DNA of 64,000 nt from a bacterium (GCA_016124935.1 WGMS01000019.1:62001-126000), one strand, 5' to 3'. Shown: positions 1 through 9,298, numbered from the stretch's first letter. The notes: generated by a model from the sequence alone, not told the origin. Translations and numbers: made by a program.

Positions 1-1021
1 GCTGATAGTCAGACTCTATTTCTGTTTCAATTTCCGGCGCAAAAGAAGTGGCGCTTTCTTCCGCTTCTAAAGGCGGTCTTACATCAGGGAACATACTCTC
101 GGCTTTCTCGTCCTTGCGTTCCTGGTGCGGTATCACTATCGGTGTCATTTCATAGATACTGTCCTCGGGCAGCCTGTCTATGGACGAAACAGGGTCATGA
201 CCGGGTTCCAGCATCGGCAGCTCTTCCGGCTGCTCTTTAAACTGGTTTTTACTTGTTTCCGGCTCTCTTTCGCCCTGGTCCGAATCGGCCGAAGGCTCCT
301 CCCCGGACAACTCTGAGAATTCTCGAGTCTCTTCATCGACCCTTTCATTCTCCTCAGCTTTTTCATGATCTTCAATCACGATAGGAGCCATCTCGAACTG
401 ACTGTGCTCGGGAAAGAATTCCGGTCCACTCAACGGATCGACGCCGGGCTCTAGATAACTTTCTTCATCGGCACCATCAGTATCCTCAGCGTCCAAAATA
501 TTGAGCTGATATCCAGGAAGGACAATAGGCTCCATCTCGTAGATGCTGTCCTCTCCAAGCAGGTCGATACTCTTCTCGATAGCTTCGAATTCGCCACTGC
601 CGAAAAGCTCCGGCTTCTGACGCACACCGGAACTTTCTTGAGGATCCGAAAATTTAACCGGATCTTCCTGGGTCTCTGCCTCGTTCAGATTCAAGCGATT
701 CTCTTCGAGAATGAAAGGCTTCATGTCATATGCGCTCTCTTCAGGAAACTGAGACTTATCCCGGGGGTCATAACGCTTCTGTACTCCGGAACGCTTAATG
801 CTTTCGGGGTTCTCGGACGGCAGTGGCGGCGGCACTCTAGAAGGACGGGTGACATACTTTTGCTCCAGCTCCTCCAGGCGGTCCATCACGCTTTTTGCCT
901 GCTCTCCGTCAGGCTTCTTGGACTTCTTCTGCACACCAAAAGACTTGCTGCCGGCTTTCTTTATAGCCTTCTGCAGCTTATTGTCTTTTTTGAGATTCTC
1001 TCTGTTATCCTGATCGCTCAT
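1..1021 (-). CDS. Acidic repeat protein, C-terminus beyond window
   Basis: The frame is open from an ATG at 1021 to the left edge (340 codons, no stop), so the C-terminus is missing. The N-terminus is Lys-rich (about residues 10-45); the rest is strongly acidic and low in complexity. Four copies of a short motif, consensus E-x-S-x-[YF]-[ED]-M-x-P-[IF]-[VI]-[LI], centre on residues 100, 163, 211 and 292, for example EDSIYEMEPIVLP and HSQFEMAPIVIED. No signal peptide or membrane segment is visible. I recognise no family. Regularly spaced short linear motifs in a disordered acidic chain suggest a scaffold that binds one partner several times; this is inference. It lies in the same orientation as the TPR lipoprotein and the primase-like gene upstream. 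Confidence 0.7.
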   Translation of the reverse strand, partial: MSDQDNRENLKKDNKLQKAIKKAGSKSFGVQKKSKKPDGEQAKSVMDRLEELEQKYVTRPSRVPPPLPSENPESIKRSGVQKRYDPRDKSQFPEESAYDMKPFILEENRLNLNEAETQEDPVKFSDPQESSGVRQKPELFGSGEFEAIEKSIDLLGEDSIYEMEPIVLPGYQLNILDAEDTDGADEESYLEPGVDPLSGPEFFPEHSQFEMAPIVIEDHEKAEENERVDEETREFSELSGEEPSADSDQGEREPETSKNQFKEQPEELPMLEPGHDPVSSIDRLPEDSIYEMTPIVIPHQERKDEKAESMFPDVRPPLEAEESATSFAPEIETEIESDYQ

Positions 1022-1225
1022 CTAATCGATCGATAAATGCTATGGCTGGTTTCCGCTCGGTTACATGTCTATATTCTTCCCTGTTACAGATAAATATAGC
1101 CCCGAGAAAAAACCTCCTGATTCTCAGACAGTCTGGGCGAAAACCTATTTAACACACTTAACACAGACTCTCATAGAAGGCCGGCAACGGTATCAAATAC
1201 GGCTTCAGTCGGATTAATTGAGAAC

Positions 1226-1870
1226 TCAGTAAATCCTGGAATGGTCAGGGTTATAGCCCAGTTTCTTGGAGAGCTCACGATCCTGCGAAGCAAGCCCTTC
1301 TTTGCCCAACTTATCGTAACACTTGCTGCGAACATAATACGGGTGGGCGAGTTGCCCTTCGGGCAGCCTATCCACCGCAATGGTCAGGTCGCGAATCGCA
1401 TCGATGAGCTTGTCCTTGTAATAATAGGCCGTACCGCGATTGACATAGGCAGGATAGAACTCGGGATTAACTCTCAGAGCGTTATCACAATCCTGAATAG
1501 CCTGGTCGTATTGCTTGAGGGCAATCAGGGCGTGGGCGCGATTGACATAGGCAAACTCGTTGCGCTTGTTGATTTTGAGCGCACGATTGGCATCGTCTAT
1601 GGCTTCTTTTAGATTATCCAGAGTCAGATAAACAGAAGAGCGGAAGATATAAGCATTCTCGTTATTGGGGTCGAACTTGATCGCCTCGGTCAACACATGG
1701 ATAGCCTCGTCATACTTGTGGTCCCGGGCCAGCTCATAACCTTTTTCGACAAAGGTCTGGGAAGTCTTGTAGATGTTCTTATCTACCTTGGCGCTTTTGG
1801 ACGCACAGCCGAAGCTGAGAAAGCTTGATAGAACTAGTGCTGTCGAGGCTACGACGAAGGTATGACGCAT
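1226..1870 (-). CDS. TPR lipoprotein
   Basis: About 214 residues. An N-terminal signal peptide ends in a lipobox (LSFGC), so the mature protein should be lipidated and membrane-anchored outside the cytoplasm. It is followed by three to four tetratricopeptide repeats (motifs such as YDEAIHVLTEAIKFDP and YDQAIQDCDNALRVNP), a fold that mediates protein-protein contacts. A longer frame starts at 1936, but the ATG at 1870 puts the signal sequence at the N-terminus, so I chose it. The function is unknown beyond an extracytoplasmic adaptor role. Neighbouring minus-strand genes are not obviously co-functional. Confidence 0.8.
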   Translation of the reverse strand: MRHTFVVASTALVLSSFLSFGCASKSAKVDKNIYKTSQTFVEKGYELARDHKYDEAIHVLTEAIKFDPNNENAYIFRSSVYLTLDNLKEAIDDANRALKINKRNEFAYVNRAHALIALKQYDQAIQDCDNALRVNPEFYPAYVNRGTAYYYKDKLIDAIRDLTIAVDRLPEGQLAHPYYVRSKCYDKLGKEGLASQDRELSKKLGYNPDHSRIY

Positions 1871-2047
1871 GGGAAAATGCTGTTTATTCTTAGCAGAGAG
1901 ATGGAAGTCCACTAAAGAATAACATGATACCGGCATTAGATTATATATATAAAAACAATCTCCTGAAAAGTCCCTGACCGGAGTAAAATGCTGCCCCGGT
2001 CTTTCACGAACCTTTCAGCGAATTTATATAGCACACCGGTGGCAAGA

Positions 2048-3103
2048 CTATGCCTCTTCCCGAGTCAACTCTTCGATACGCTCAATCACTTCCAGTCCGC
2101 GGACAGAGCATCGGACCATATCGTTAAGGAACAAAGCCAGCGCTGCTTCCAGAGTTATCTGATTTCTGGTGGCTATTACCTGGCCGGTTTCGTTCAGGAA
2201 CTCGAAACCGGGCTGCAGAGGCACGGTAAGCGCTCCTTTGCCTGGGAACATATCCAGACCGGCGGTGCCCGGAACGATGCCGTTGCGTCTCAACCAGGCA
2301 GATAGAGAACGGGTAACAAGATCCGCCCGAACGGACTTCTCGAAAAAGACAAAAAGCTGCCATTGTTCAGAATCGCTGGCTTTGTATAGCCTGGTCGAAG
2401 AGACTCCGGCTTTCTCCAGGCACTCTTTCAAACGGGTCATGCCACCGGCTCTGTAATAGCAGTCCTCTTCCATGGTGATAACCACGAAGCGAGTCAGGGC
2501 GTCGGAGCGAAAAGCTCTTTGAATGGCGCTCTCTCCGGAGAGCGACTCCATGATCTCTTCATCGGTCAGGTAGTGATAACGACTGGTCTCTTTCCACTCT
2601 TTGACTTCGTCTCGCTTAATCAGGCTGGCGAAGCGGTTGGAGAACAATGAGAGGAAAAATGCCTGGTTCTGGGCGAAAACGTCGGGCTGCATAAAATTAC
2701 TGCGACCGACATCGAAACGGACGGCAGAGACATCGCCGACAAATTCGCTATCGGCAGAAAGCAGCTCGTCATTCTCTTGCTCTTTCATCACTCTATCCAG
2801 TTGGCTCTGGATAGAAGACTTTATCCAAATAGAGCTCTCTTCGTCTTCTAAAGTCTCTCCCACTCCAGACTCTTCTTCGAGCAACTCTATAGAATCATCG
2901 TCATCGAAATCGAATCTAGAGCCGGTCTCGAGTTCTGTTTCATCTTCGGCTTCTCTTTCGATTTCGCTTTCCGTATCCGATTCCATGATGTGGTCGTAGG
3001 CTTCTTCCTCGTAGCCGAGTTTGTGGGCCTTCATCTCCAGGTCCATGGTGAGTTGGAAAATACTGTCTTTGTCTTCTTTGTTGTTAGCTGCTGAATATGC
3101 CAC
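2048..3103 (-). CDS. Primase-like (AEP fold) protein, probably degenerate
   Basis: 351 residues from a GTG start with a GAGG about 10 nt upstream. The first ~110 residues are very acidic (FDFDDDDSIELLEEE) and likely disordered. The C-terminal half runs FVVITMEED, then QLFVFFEKSVRADLV, then FPGKGALTVPLQPGFEFLN. This order resembles the C-terminal part of archaeo-eukaryotic primase domains seen in TOTE conflict systems and LigD/PrimPol-like proteins (acidic strand, 'HLWVFF' strand, 'FPK..GN.I.LPLQ' segment). The usual catalytic Asp-x-Asp and the Ser-x-His motif are not obvious, so activity may be lost. The assignment is by eye only; an unrelated fold is possible. No helicase or nuclease partner is adjacent. 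Confidence 0.4.
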   Translation of the reverse strand: MAYSAANNKEDKDSIFQLTMDLEMKAHKLGYEEEAYDHIMESDTESEIEREAEDETELETGSRFDFDDDDSIELLEEESGVGETLEDEESSIWIKSSIQSQLDRVMKEQENDELLSADSEFVGDVSAVRFDVGRSNFMQPDVFAQNQAFFLSLFSNRFASLIKRDEVKEWKETSRYHYLTDEEIMESLSGESAIQRAFRSDALTRFVVITMEEDCYYRAGGMTRLKECLEKAGVSSTRLYKASDSEQWQLFVFFEKSVRADLVTRSLSAWLRRNGIVPGTAGLDMFPGKGALTVPLQPGFEFLNETGQVIATRNQITLEAALALFLNDMVRCSVRGLEVIERIEELTREEA

Positions 3104-3338
3104 TTTCTCGGTGCCTCAATTTTTCGCCGGGCCAAATAAAGTCTGGAAGTTCATGATAGTACATGGCGCAGACGGCTCCAAGCAGAGCCGGTCTGCGCTC
3201 CGGGCTATACAAAAACCACCGGAAAGACAGCAAAAGCAGATCCGAAAGACTCGAACAAATATCAGCTTTATAAGGTCAATTCGCTATATTAACGAGCCTC
3301 ACCCTCATTACTAATATTGAATAAAACGCTGTAAATAA

Positions 3339-3953
3339 TCAGTCCTTGCGCCTTGGTTTATTTTTATGGGGGTCGTTCTGGTGCTCGCCGACGGGCCTGA
3401 AAATGCGCCCCATGCCGCCGGGCAACTGGCGCAAAACCTCTCTGCCTTTTTGTGTATTGCCAAAAACCTTCCAGGCTTGCTCTCCAAGCTGACCGGCTTT
3501 TTCTTCTGCAGTGCCTTCCCCTTTAATAACTTCGCCTGCCTTGCCGACCTCTTTGCCGATGGTGCCGACCTCGCCCACACCGACCCGGCGGCCGATGTCG
3601 TTGGCGGCTTGCTCCCTGCGATGTTGCGCCTGTCTCTCGCGCACCCTGGCCACTCTCTCTTCCGGGGTCATTTCGGCAATGGATTTTTCTCTGGGACCTT
3701 CCTCGCCTCGACTATCCTTGCCCTGGGCAGAATTGGCGGCATAGAGGTCCCCGGTGTTGAAGGTCAAATCTTTGTCACCGCCGGCTGTGCCATCCGGGTT
3801 GTTCTGAAACCGGTCTTTGCTTGCCGTTCTCATGGAGTCATAGGCTTCCTTGGTGGCAGCCTTCAAGCCGCCTCCCTCTCCTGCGGTCGTGCCCGGCGCA
3901 TCTGCGGCGTCGCCATTTTGAAAGGGCTCGAAAGCCGGTTTTCCATTGGCCAT
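3339..3953 (-). CDS. Hypothetical Gly/charged-rich protein
   Basis: 204 residues beginning at an ATG preceded by a strong ribosome-binding site (GGGAGGT, 6 nt spacing), which supports a real gene. The sequence is hydrophilic with Gly/Ala/Asp-rich stretches, a central charged helix (about residues 90-125, MTPEERVARVRERQAQHRR) and a basic C-terminus. No signal peptide, transmembrane segment or known domain is seen. It is likely largely disordered. Neighbours are the S9 peptidase (downstream, same strand) and the primase-like gene, with no clear link. Confidence 0.6.
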   Translation of the reverse strand: MANGKPAFEPFQNGDAADAPGTTAGEGGGLKAATKEAYDSMRTASKDRFQNNPDGTAGGDKDLTFNTGDLYAANSAQGKDSRGEEGPREKSIAEMTPEERVARVRERQAQHRREQAANDIGRRVGVGEVGTIGKEVGKAGEVIKGEGTAEEKAGQLGEQAWKVFGNTQKGREVLRQLPGGMGRIFRPVGEHQNDPHKNKPRRKD

Positions 3954-4089
3954 GAGGTAACCTCCCGGGGATGGAGAAGAGAAGCACTTAGTAAGTCGAG
4001 CGAGTATCTTCCGAGTATGGTCCTGAAACGTTACAAACTTGTGAAATCACGCTTGCATTACCTATATACCCAGTTTCTCTACGTGGCAC

Positions 4090-6138
4090 TTAATGAGAAC
4101 TGCGGCTGGAAGCGCCCTCAAAATTGCTTATCTCCACCGGCTCTATTTTGTCGGCGGGCTCGAAGCCGAAGATCCTGGCAAAGAAAAAGAACTCGGCTTC
4201 TATGGTCCGCTTGATGTTCTCGGCTTTTCTAAAGCCGTGTTGCTCGCCTTCGTAGGCTATGTAAGCCACTGGAAGGTCCTTGGCTTTGACCGCCTCCACC
4301 ATGGCCTCTGCCTGATTAGGCGGGACCACTTTGTCCTCCAGCCCCTGAAACACAATGAGCGGACAGTTGAGCTTATCTGTATAGTGCAGAGGAGAGCGCT
4401 GGATATAAAGATCCTTCTCTTCGGGGTAAGGTCCGACCAGACGATCGCAATAGCGCGACTCGAACTTATGAGTGTCTTTGGCTAAGAGCTCCAAATCCCC
4501 GATACCATAGTGGCTGGCTCCGGCGCTGAAGGTGTCTTTGAAGGTAAGAACACAGAGGGTGGTGTAACCACCGGCACTACCACCGGTAATCGCCAGGCGC
4601 TTTCTGTCGGCCAGACCTTTTTTAACCAGATAAAGTGCGGCGTTCTCGCAATCATCCACATCGACCACGCCCCAATTGCGCTCCAGGCGCTTCATGTACT
4701 CGCGACCATAGCCCGTGCTGCCGCCATAGTTGACGTCCACCACGGCGTAGCCTCTGGAAGTCCAGTACTGGAAACCGGGATTCAGACCGGTTCCGGTGCC
4801 CCCGGTCGGTCCGCCATGACTCTTGACCAGAAGGGGCGGCAGCTCTGCCTGTGGTGCCTCGAAATCTTTATTAGCGGGCGGGTAATAAAAAGCATAGGCG
4901 GTTTTTCCGCCTGTGGTCGGGAACTCTATCACCTCGGGACAAGAGATATAACCCGGGTCGATATCCAGCGAGGAGCTAGATTTGATCTGTTCGAACTTGC
5001 CGGCTTCAGTATCGTATCGCAGAACCGCCGAAGCCGACACAGGCGATGAGGCGAGCATACCCACTTCTTTGCCGTCGGAGAAGAGATAGTGAATATCGGT
5101 ATAAGGACAATTAATCTCGGCGTATTTACCCTCGCCGTTGTCATCCATAAAGACCTTGCCCAGCTTCCAGAGCCCTTTGTCGGAACAGGCGGCGATGATC
5201 TCGCCGGATTCGAGAAAGGCATAGGTCGACATATTGAAGACCCACAAAGGCATGCCGAATTCTTTTTGATATGGTGTCAAATTGACATCGGCCTTGCCCT
5301 GCCCTTGATGGCGATATATATTCCAGAATCCGGAGCGGTCCGAGACATAGTGCAAGACGCCGTCACAAGACCAGATCGGCTGAAATATGGATTCTTCGTC
5401 ACCACCGGCGATGGCGGATTCTTTGGCGATATGTCCATCTTCGTTTAAGGAAGCCAGCATCAAAACTGTGCCGTCCCAGGGCATATTAGGGTGGCTCCAG
5501 GCAATATAGGACAGCGACCTGCCATTGGGCGAAAGACGAGGATAGGCGTAGAAATCTTTGCCCCCGACGACAACCTCGGGAGTGACAGGCTCGAAGAACC
5601 GGAGAGAATCCGCACTGTCCTTATCGAACACGCATTCGATGTCGATGCTGGCGATATAGTTCTCCGGCTCACCGTGGGCGCCACTGCCTGCTTCGACATG
5701 CTGTTCGACAACACAGTAGAGCTTGCGACGCTTTTCGTCAAGCACCATATCGGCATATCTATACGGTCCGGCGGCGGTTATCTGTATGGGAGTCCGCTTC
5801 GAACTCGAGGCATCCTCCAGATCGAGAAGATAGATACACTGATCCGAATAATTGGTGAAGAAGACCCAATTGCCACAGGGCAGAAAAGCGCAACCGCCAT
5901 ATTCATGGACAAGGGTGCGGACATTGAAAGGCTCGGGCAACAGATCTTCGAGAACGCCGTCTGGACGACGCCGCATCAAACCGACTCTACCACCTTCCTT
6001 TGGCCTGCCTTCCAGCCAGTAGATACTGCCCGAATCGACAAGAAGCTGGCCGAGTCGCAAGGTACCACCAGCGATATCATCTGCTTTTATCGGAGAAGCC
6101 CAGGTGCCAAAAGGCGCAATACGCTTTTGAGAAGTCAT
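4090..6138 (-). CDS. S9 family prolyl oligopeptidase-type peptidase
   Basis: 682 residues, typical for the dipeptidyl-peptidase/acylaminoacyl-peptidase branch of family S9. The N-terminal ~400 residues fit a beta-propeller, with repeats such as YPRLSPNGRSLSYIAW. The C-terminal alpha/beta-hydrolase domain carries the complete triad: Ser521 in GGSAGG, Asp602 in GLEDKVVPP and His634 in EGEQHGF. An oxyanion-side motif HGGPTGG lies at 441-447. No signal peptide is seen, so it should be a cytoplasmic serine peptidase trimming small peptides. Function is confident at the family level; substrate is unknown. It stands alone, 37 bp downstream of the repeat protein gene. Confidence 0.93.
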   Translation of the reverse strand: MTSQKRIAPFGTWASPIKADDIAGGTLRLGQLLVDSGSIYWLEGRPKEGGRVGLMRRRPDGVLEDLLPEPFNVRTLVHEYGGCAFLPCGNWVFFTNYSDQCIYLLDLEDASSSKRTPIQITAAGPYRYADMVLDEKRRKLYCVVEQHVEAGSGAHGEPENYIASIDIECVFDKDSADSLRFFEPVTPEVVVGGKDFYAYPRLSPNGRSLSYIAWSHPNMPWDGTVLMLASLNEDGHIAKESAIAGGDEESIFQPIWSCDGVLHYVSDRSGFWNIYRHQGQGKADVNLTPYQKEFGMPLWVFNMSTYAFLESGEIIAACSDKGLWKLGKVFMDDNGEGKYAEINCPYTDIHYLFSDGKEVGMLASSPVSASAVLRYDTEAGKFEQIKSSSSLDIDPGYISCPEVIEFPTTGGKTAYAFYYPPANKDFEAPQAELPPLLVKSHGGPTGGTGTGLNPGFQYWTSRGYAVVDVNYGGSTGYGREYMKRLERNWGVVDVDDCENAALYLVKKGLADRKRLAITGGSAGGYTTLCVLTFKDTFSAGASHYGIGDLELLAKDTHKFESRYCDRLVGPYPEEKDLYIQRSPLHYTDKLNCPLIVFQGLEDKVVPPNQAEAMVEAVKAKDLPVAYIAYEGEQHGFRKAENIKRTIEAEFFFFARIFGFEPADKIEPVEISNFEGASSRSSH

Positions 6139-6175
6139 AGTTCTGCAAGATCCTTATTGATTCTAGGTTTAACTT

Positions 6176-7369
6176 TCAGTTCAATTTTATGCCGTCTCGG
6201 CGGATGGTGAAGTTAATCAGCGCTTGATCCAGCGTCAGTTTACCAGCCCGGAGCAACTCGTGCATTACCAGTGCCGAGTCGAGAAGATCGGCATCCTTGG
6301 CCCGGACATGATGGAGCATATCGGAGAGAAGCTGGGTATCACGAAAACCGATCTTAATCGCCTCTCTCAGATAATCCGATGACATCTCGCCGGACTTTCT
6401 GGCGTGCTTCATGACCAGCGCCACCATCTCCGGGTCGCTCATGATGTCCCGGATAATCACCTTCATCGAATCCCTGCCCAGATAACCGCTGAAGCGCAAG
6501 AAATCACAAAAGGAGAGCTCTTTCTGCAGCTGAGAAGTGGCCAGCCCGGCCTCTTTGAGCCCTTCATCGGCGCTCTGGCCCGAGCTGCTTATCTTATCCA
6601 GCACATTGGCGGCACGGTTGGCAGAGACCCCGCCGCTCCAGACCATCTCTTGCAGACGCAGGGTGGCGGAGAGCAAATCTTCTGATATCCAGCCCATTTC
6701 GATAAGCACTTCACCAAGCATTTTGTCATTGGCCTGAGCTATCTGCACCGCCGAATCTACCTCTACCGACTTCAACAAAGAGGCGGCCACAAGAAGCTCA
6801 CCGATGCGAATCTTATCGGTATCCGCCGCACCGTTGAAATCTCGCGCTTTCTGACCGCGGATATTCTTAAGCTTATCAATAGCGTCCGCCCGCTCCAGCT
6901 TCGACCAGCGTACTTCTTTTTGCAATTCCAGCGCCATGTTCAAAGAACCGATGCTGAGCCGATCTAATAAAAGCAAGACTCTGCCCAGGGGCAAACCGGA
7001 ACTGTCCCCAGCTCTGAGGGCGATGTCTAGCTGTTCCGTGTTCAGGTGCTCGGCCGAATGCAAAAGCTCCCCCAGGCGAGTACCTCGGGTGGCGTAAGCA
7101 TCGACACCAAGAACAATGAGCGCGTCGGTCAGGGTCCACTTCTTGCGATAGACGACCCCCATGGCTTCCTTGGCGCCTTCCCGGTCTATGAGCCCATCTT
7201 TGAGCATAGACTGGGCTTCTACCGAAGCCCGAATCACCTCCGGGGTGACCACATCGAGCATGACCAGGCACTTGCCAAGCGGCAGTCCGGTATGTTTTGC
7301 CAGAACCAGGCCACGCTTGACGTCCTTCTCGTGAACCACACCGAAGAAGCACAGCAATTCACCAAGCAT
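6176..7369 (-). CDS. Tandem GspE/MshE N-terminal-like repeat protein
   Basis: 397 residues from the ATG at 7369 (the frame also allows a TTG at 7405). At least three ~55-residue repeats share the pattern LGELL...G.(15)..LPLG..L...(D/G)..(12)..A...Q: they begin near MLGELLCFFGVV, RLGELLHSAEHL and RIGELLVAASLL. This pattern matches the N-terminal domain of type II secretion/pilus ATPases (GspE N, MshEN), some of which bind c-di-GMP through an RLG...G...Q motif. No Walker A motif or ATPase domain is present, so these are stand-alone repeats. The remaining C-terminal ~110 residues are helical and unrecognised. A role as a c-di-GMP-responsive or pilus-related adaptor is inference. Confidence 0.6.
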   Translation of the reverse strand: MLGELLCFFGVVHEKDVKRGLVLAKHTGLPLGKCLVMLDVVTPEVIRASVEAQSMLKDGLIDREGAKEAMGVVYRKKWTLTDALIVLGVDAYATRGTRLGELLHSAEHLNTEQLDIALRAGDSSGLPLGRVLLLLDRLSIGSLNMALELQKEVRWSKLERADAIDKLKNIRGQKARDFNGAADTDKIRIGELLVAASLLKSVEVDSAVQIAQANDKMLGEVLIEMGWISEDLLSATLRLQEMVWSGGVSANRAANVLDKISSSGQSADEGLKEAGLATSQLQKELSFCDFLRFSGYLGRDSMKVIIRDIMSDPEMVALVMKHARKSGEMSSDYLREAIKIGFRDTQLLSDMLHHVRAKDADLLDSALVMHELLRAGKLTLDQALINFTIRRDGIKLN

Positions 7370-7547
7370 ATACGACTCTTCGTTCTTCTCCACCGGAGAC
7401 CTCAAAACTGCCTAAATTTATTATTGGCAAAACTTGCAGTAAAATATCTAACTCATCAAGCCATTATTTAGATTAAACCGAGAAATAATAGCTTAATATG
7501 AACTTGAGCTTCCCAGTGTCTTGATAAATTTGCCCCAGCCAAATCAA

Positions 7548-7799
7548 ATGAAGCAAAATCACAAGCTCACGGTGATCTACTACGCTATCCTTCGGGACCA
7601 GCGCGGTATCGATTCGGAGACTATCGAAACCGAGGTAGAGACCCCACTTGCCCTCTTCGGCAAGCTGAAAGAGGAGCACGGTTTCAGCCTGGAGCCAGAA
7701 CAAATGCGGGTAGCCGTCAATGACGAGATCGCCGACTGGCAGGTCAAACTGGCTGACAACGACGTGATAGTCTTCCTTCCTCCGGTGGCAGGCGGTTGA
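7548..7799 (+). CDS. moaD: Molybdopterin synthase small subunit MoaD
   Basis: 83 residues from the ATG at 7548; an in-frame TTG at 7521 would add nine residues. It is a ubiquitin-like sulfur carrier of the MoaD/ThiS family: hydrophobic beta strands (KLTVIYYAIL, VIVFLPPV), the conserved 'AVNDE' turn, and the diagnostic C-terminal Gly-Gly (PPVAGG). Known role: the C-terminal thiocarboxylate donates sulfur to precursor Z (cPMP) within the MoaD-MoaE complex. First gene of the Moco operon; moaE follows after 45 bp. ThiS is the alternative, ruled against by the neighbours. Confidence 0.9.
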   Translation: MKQNHKLTVIYYAILRDQRGIDSETIETEVETPLALFGKLKEEHGFSLEPEQMRVAVNDEIADWQVKLADNDVIVFLPPVAGG

Positions 7800-7844
7800 T
7801 GGCGGAGCCCGACTAAAAGACAAATCTTATTTTGAGAGAGAATT

Positions 7845-8279
7845 TTGTTCAAACTGACCGACATCGCAATCGACCCGAGCGCCCTTACAAAGACGCTCAA
7901 AAATGACGCCGCCGGTGCGGTGGTCAGCTTCGAGGGACGGGTGAGGAACCACAATGACGGCAGAGCGGTGGACCATCTGATTTATCAAAGCTATGAAAAG
8001 CTGGCTGCCAAAGAAGCCGAAGCCATCCTCAAAGAAGCCCGGGAGCGCTATCCTGTTTTAGAAGCCCATTGCGTACATCGAGTCGGCAAGCTCGAAATCG
8101 GCGAGGTCGCGGTCTGGGTGGCGGTGGCATCCGCCCATCGCAAAGAAGCCTTCGACGCCTGCGAATTCATCATCGACTCTATAAAGCATCGTCTGCCGAT
8201 CTGGAAAAAAGAGACTTATTCTGATGGCAGCCATGAATGGGTCAATTGCAGACACGAAACCGAGGCGGTCTGCCCATGA
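7845..8279 (+). CDS. moaE: Molybdopterin synthase catalytic subunit MoaE
   Basis: 144 residues from a TTG start preceded by a GAGAGAGAA purine run. Family hallmarks are GAVVSFEGRVRNHNDG near the N-terminus, AVASAHRKEAFDAC mid-protein and the active-site segment PIWKKETYSDG (Lys121/Lys122). It converts cPMP to molybdopterin using sulfur from the MoaD C-terminus. The stop overlaps the moaA start (ATGA), implying translational coupling. Confidence 0.95.
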   Translation: MFKLTDIAIDPSALTKTLKNDAAGAVVSFEGRVRNHNDGRAVDHLIYQSYEKLAAKEAEAILKEARERYPVLEAHCVHRVGKLEIGEVAVWVAVASAHRKEAFDACEFIIDSIKHRLPIWKKETYSDGSHEWVNCRHETEAVCP

Positions 8280-9286
8280 GTAAACACCAGAACAAAGGAA
8301 ACAGAAACAGATTAATCGACGGCTTCGGTAGAGAGCACAGCTATCTGCGCATCTCGGTGACCGACCGCTGCAACCTGCGCTGTTTTTACTGCATGCCCCA
8401 CGAGGGCATAGAATGGCTGGATAAAAGCAAGCTATTGAACTTCGACGAAATAGAGCGGCTGGCAAGAGTTTTTGTGAGCATGGGAGTCGAAAAAATCCGC
8501 CTCACCGGCGGCGAGCCCCTGGTCAGAAAAGAGCTGCCCCGGCTTGTAGAGCGACTTTCTGCAATAGAAGGGCTCAAATACCTCTCTATGACCACCAATG
8601 CCATGTTGCTCGAACAATACGCAGAAGCCATTGCTGAAGCCGGAATCACCCACCTGAACATAAGCCTCGACAGCCTCAAACCTGACCGCCTGGAAAAAAT
8701 TACCGGCCGAGATTGCTTCGACCCCGTTATGAAAGGCATAGGAAAAGCGCTTGCTGTAGGCTTCCCCAGCATCAAACTGAACGTTGTGATGATCGCAGGG
8801 GTTAATGAAGACGAGCTGTTCGACTTTATAGAATTCGTCAAAGACAAGCCCGTCAACGTACGATTCATAGAGTTCATGCCCTTTCGCAATAACGACTGGA
8901 ATATAGAAAGGGTCTTGAGCTATAAAGAGATGCTGGAGCGCATCGAAACCCGATACAGCCTCAGCCCTCTGAAAGCAGAACCATCGGCGGTGGCAAAAGA
9001 TTATGCCCTGACAGGAGCCAAAGGCACGGTCAGCTTCGTAACCTCGATGTCAGACAGCTTCTGCGGCAGCTGCAACCGCTTGCGATTGACCTCCGACGGC
9101 TCGATCAAATCCTGCCTGTTCTATCCTGCCGAAGTCAGCCTCAGGGACGCCATTAGAGAAGGCGGCAGCGATAAAAAGATTGAAGACTTGATACAGTATT
9201 GCCTGGGCAAAAAGCCCGAAGCCCATCCTCCTGCCGAAGAGATTGCCGCAGCCGAGAACCGGGCAATGATAGAGATTGGAGGATAG
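8276..9286 (+). CDS. moaA: GTP 3',8-cyclase MoaA (radical SAM)
   Basis: 336 residues starting at the ATG that overlaps the moaE stop by four bases; a longer frame from 8237 would lie inside moaE. The radical-SAM [4Fe-4S] motif is Cys32-x3-Cys36-x2-Cys39 (RCNLRCFYC), followed by RLTGGEPLVRKE. The second cluster site is FCGSCNRLRLTSDG...SCLF near the C-terminus, and the protein ends in the conserved Gly-Gly. It performs the first step of molybdenum cofactor synthesis, GTP to 3',8-cyclo-GTP, with MoaC acting next. Confidence 0.96.
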   Translation: MSKHQNKGNRNRLIDGFGREHSYLRISVTDRCNLRCFYCMPHEGIEWLDKSKLLNFDEIERLARVFVSMGVEKIRLTGGEPLVRKELPRLVERLSAIEGLKYLSMTTNAMLLEQYAEAIAEAGITHLNISLDSLKPDRLEKITGRDCFDPVMKGIGKALAVGFPSIKLNVVMIAGVNEDELFDFIEFVKDKPVNVRFIEFMPFRNNDWNIERVLSYKEMLERIETRYSLSPLKAEPSAVAKDYALTGAKGTVSFVTSMSDSFCGSCNRLRLTSDGSIKSCLFYPAEVSLRDAIREGGSDKKIEDLIQYCLGKKPEAHPPAEEIAAAENRAMIEIGG

Positions 9287-9298
9287 AATTCGAAGCGG

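Noticed and set aside
7425-7438. Sigma-54-like sequence TGGCAAAACTTGCA before the Moco operon
   Set aside because: The spacing between the GG and GC elements is about two bases too short for a sigma-54 promoter, and no enhancer-type site is evident.
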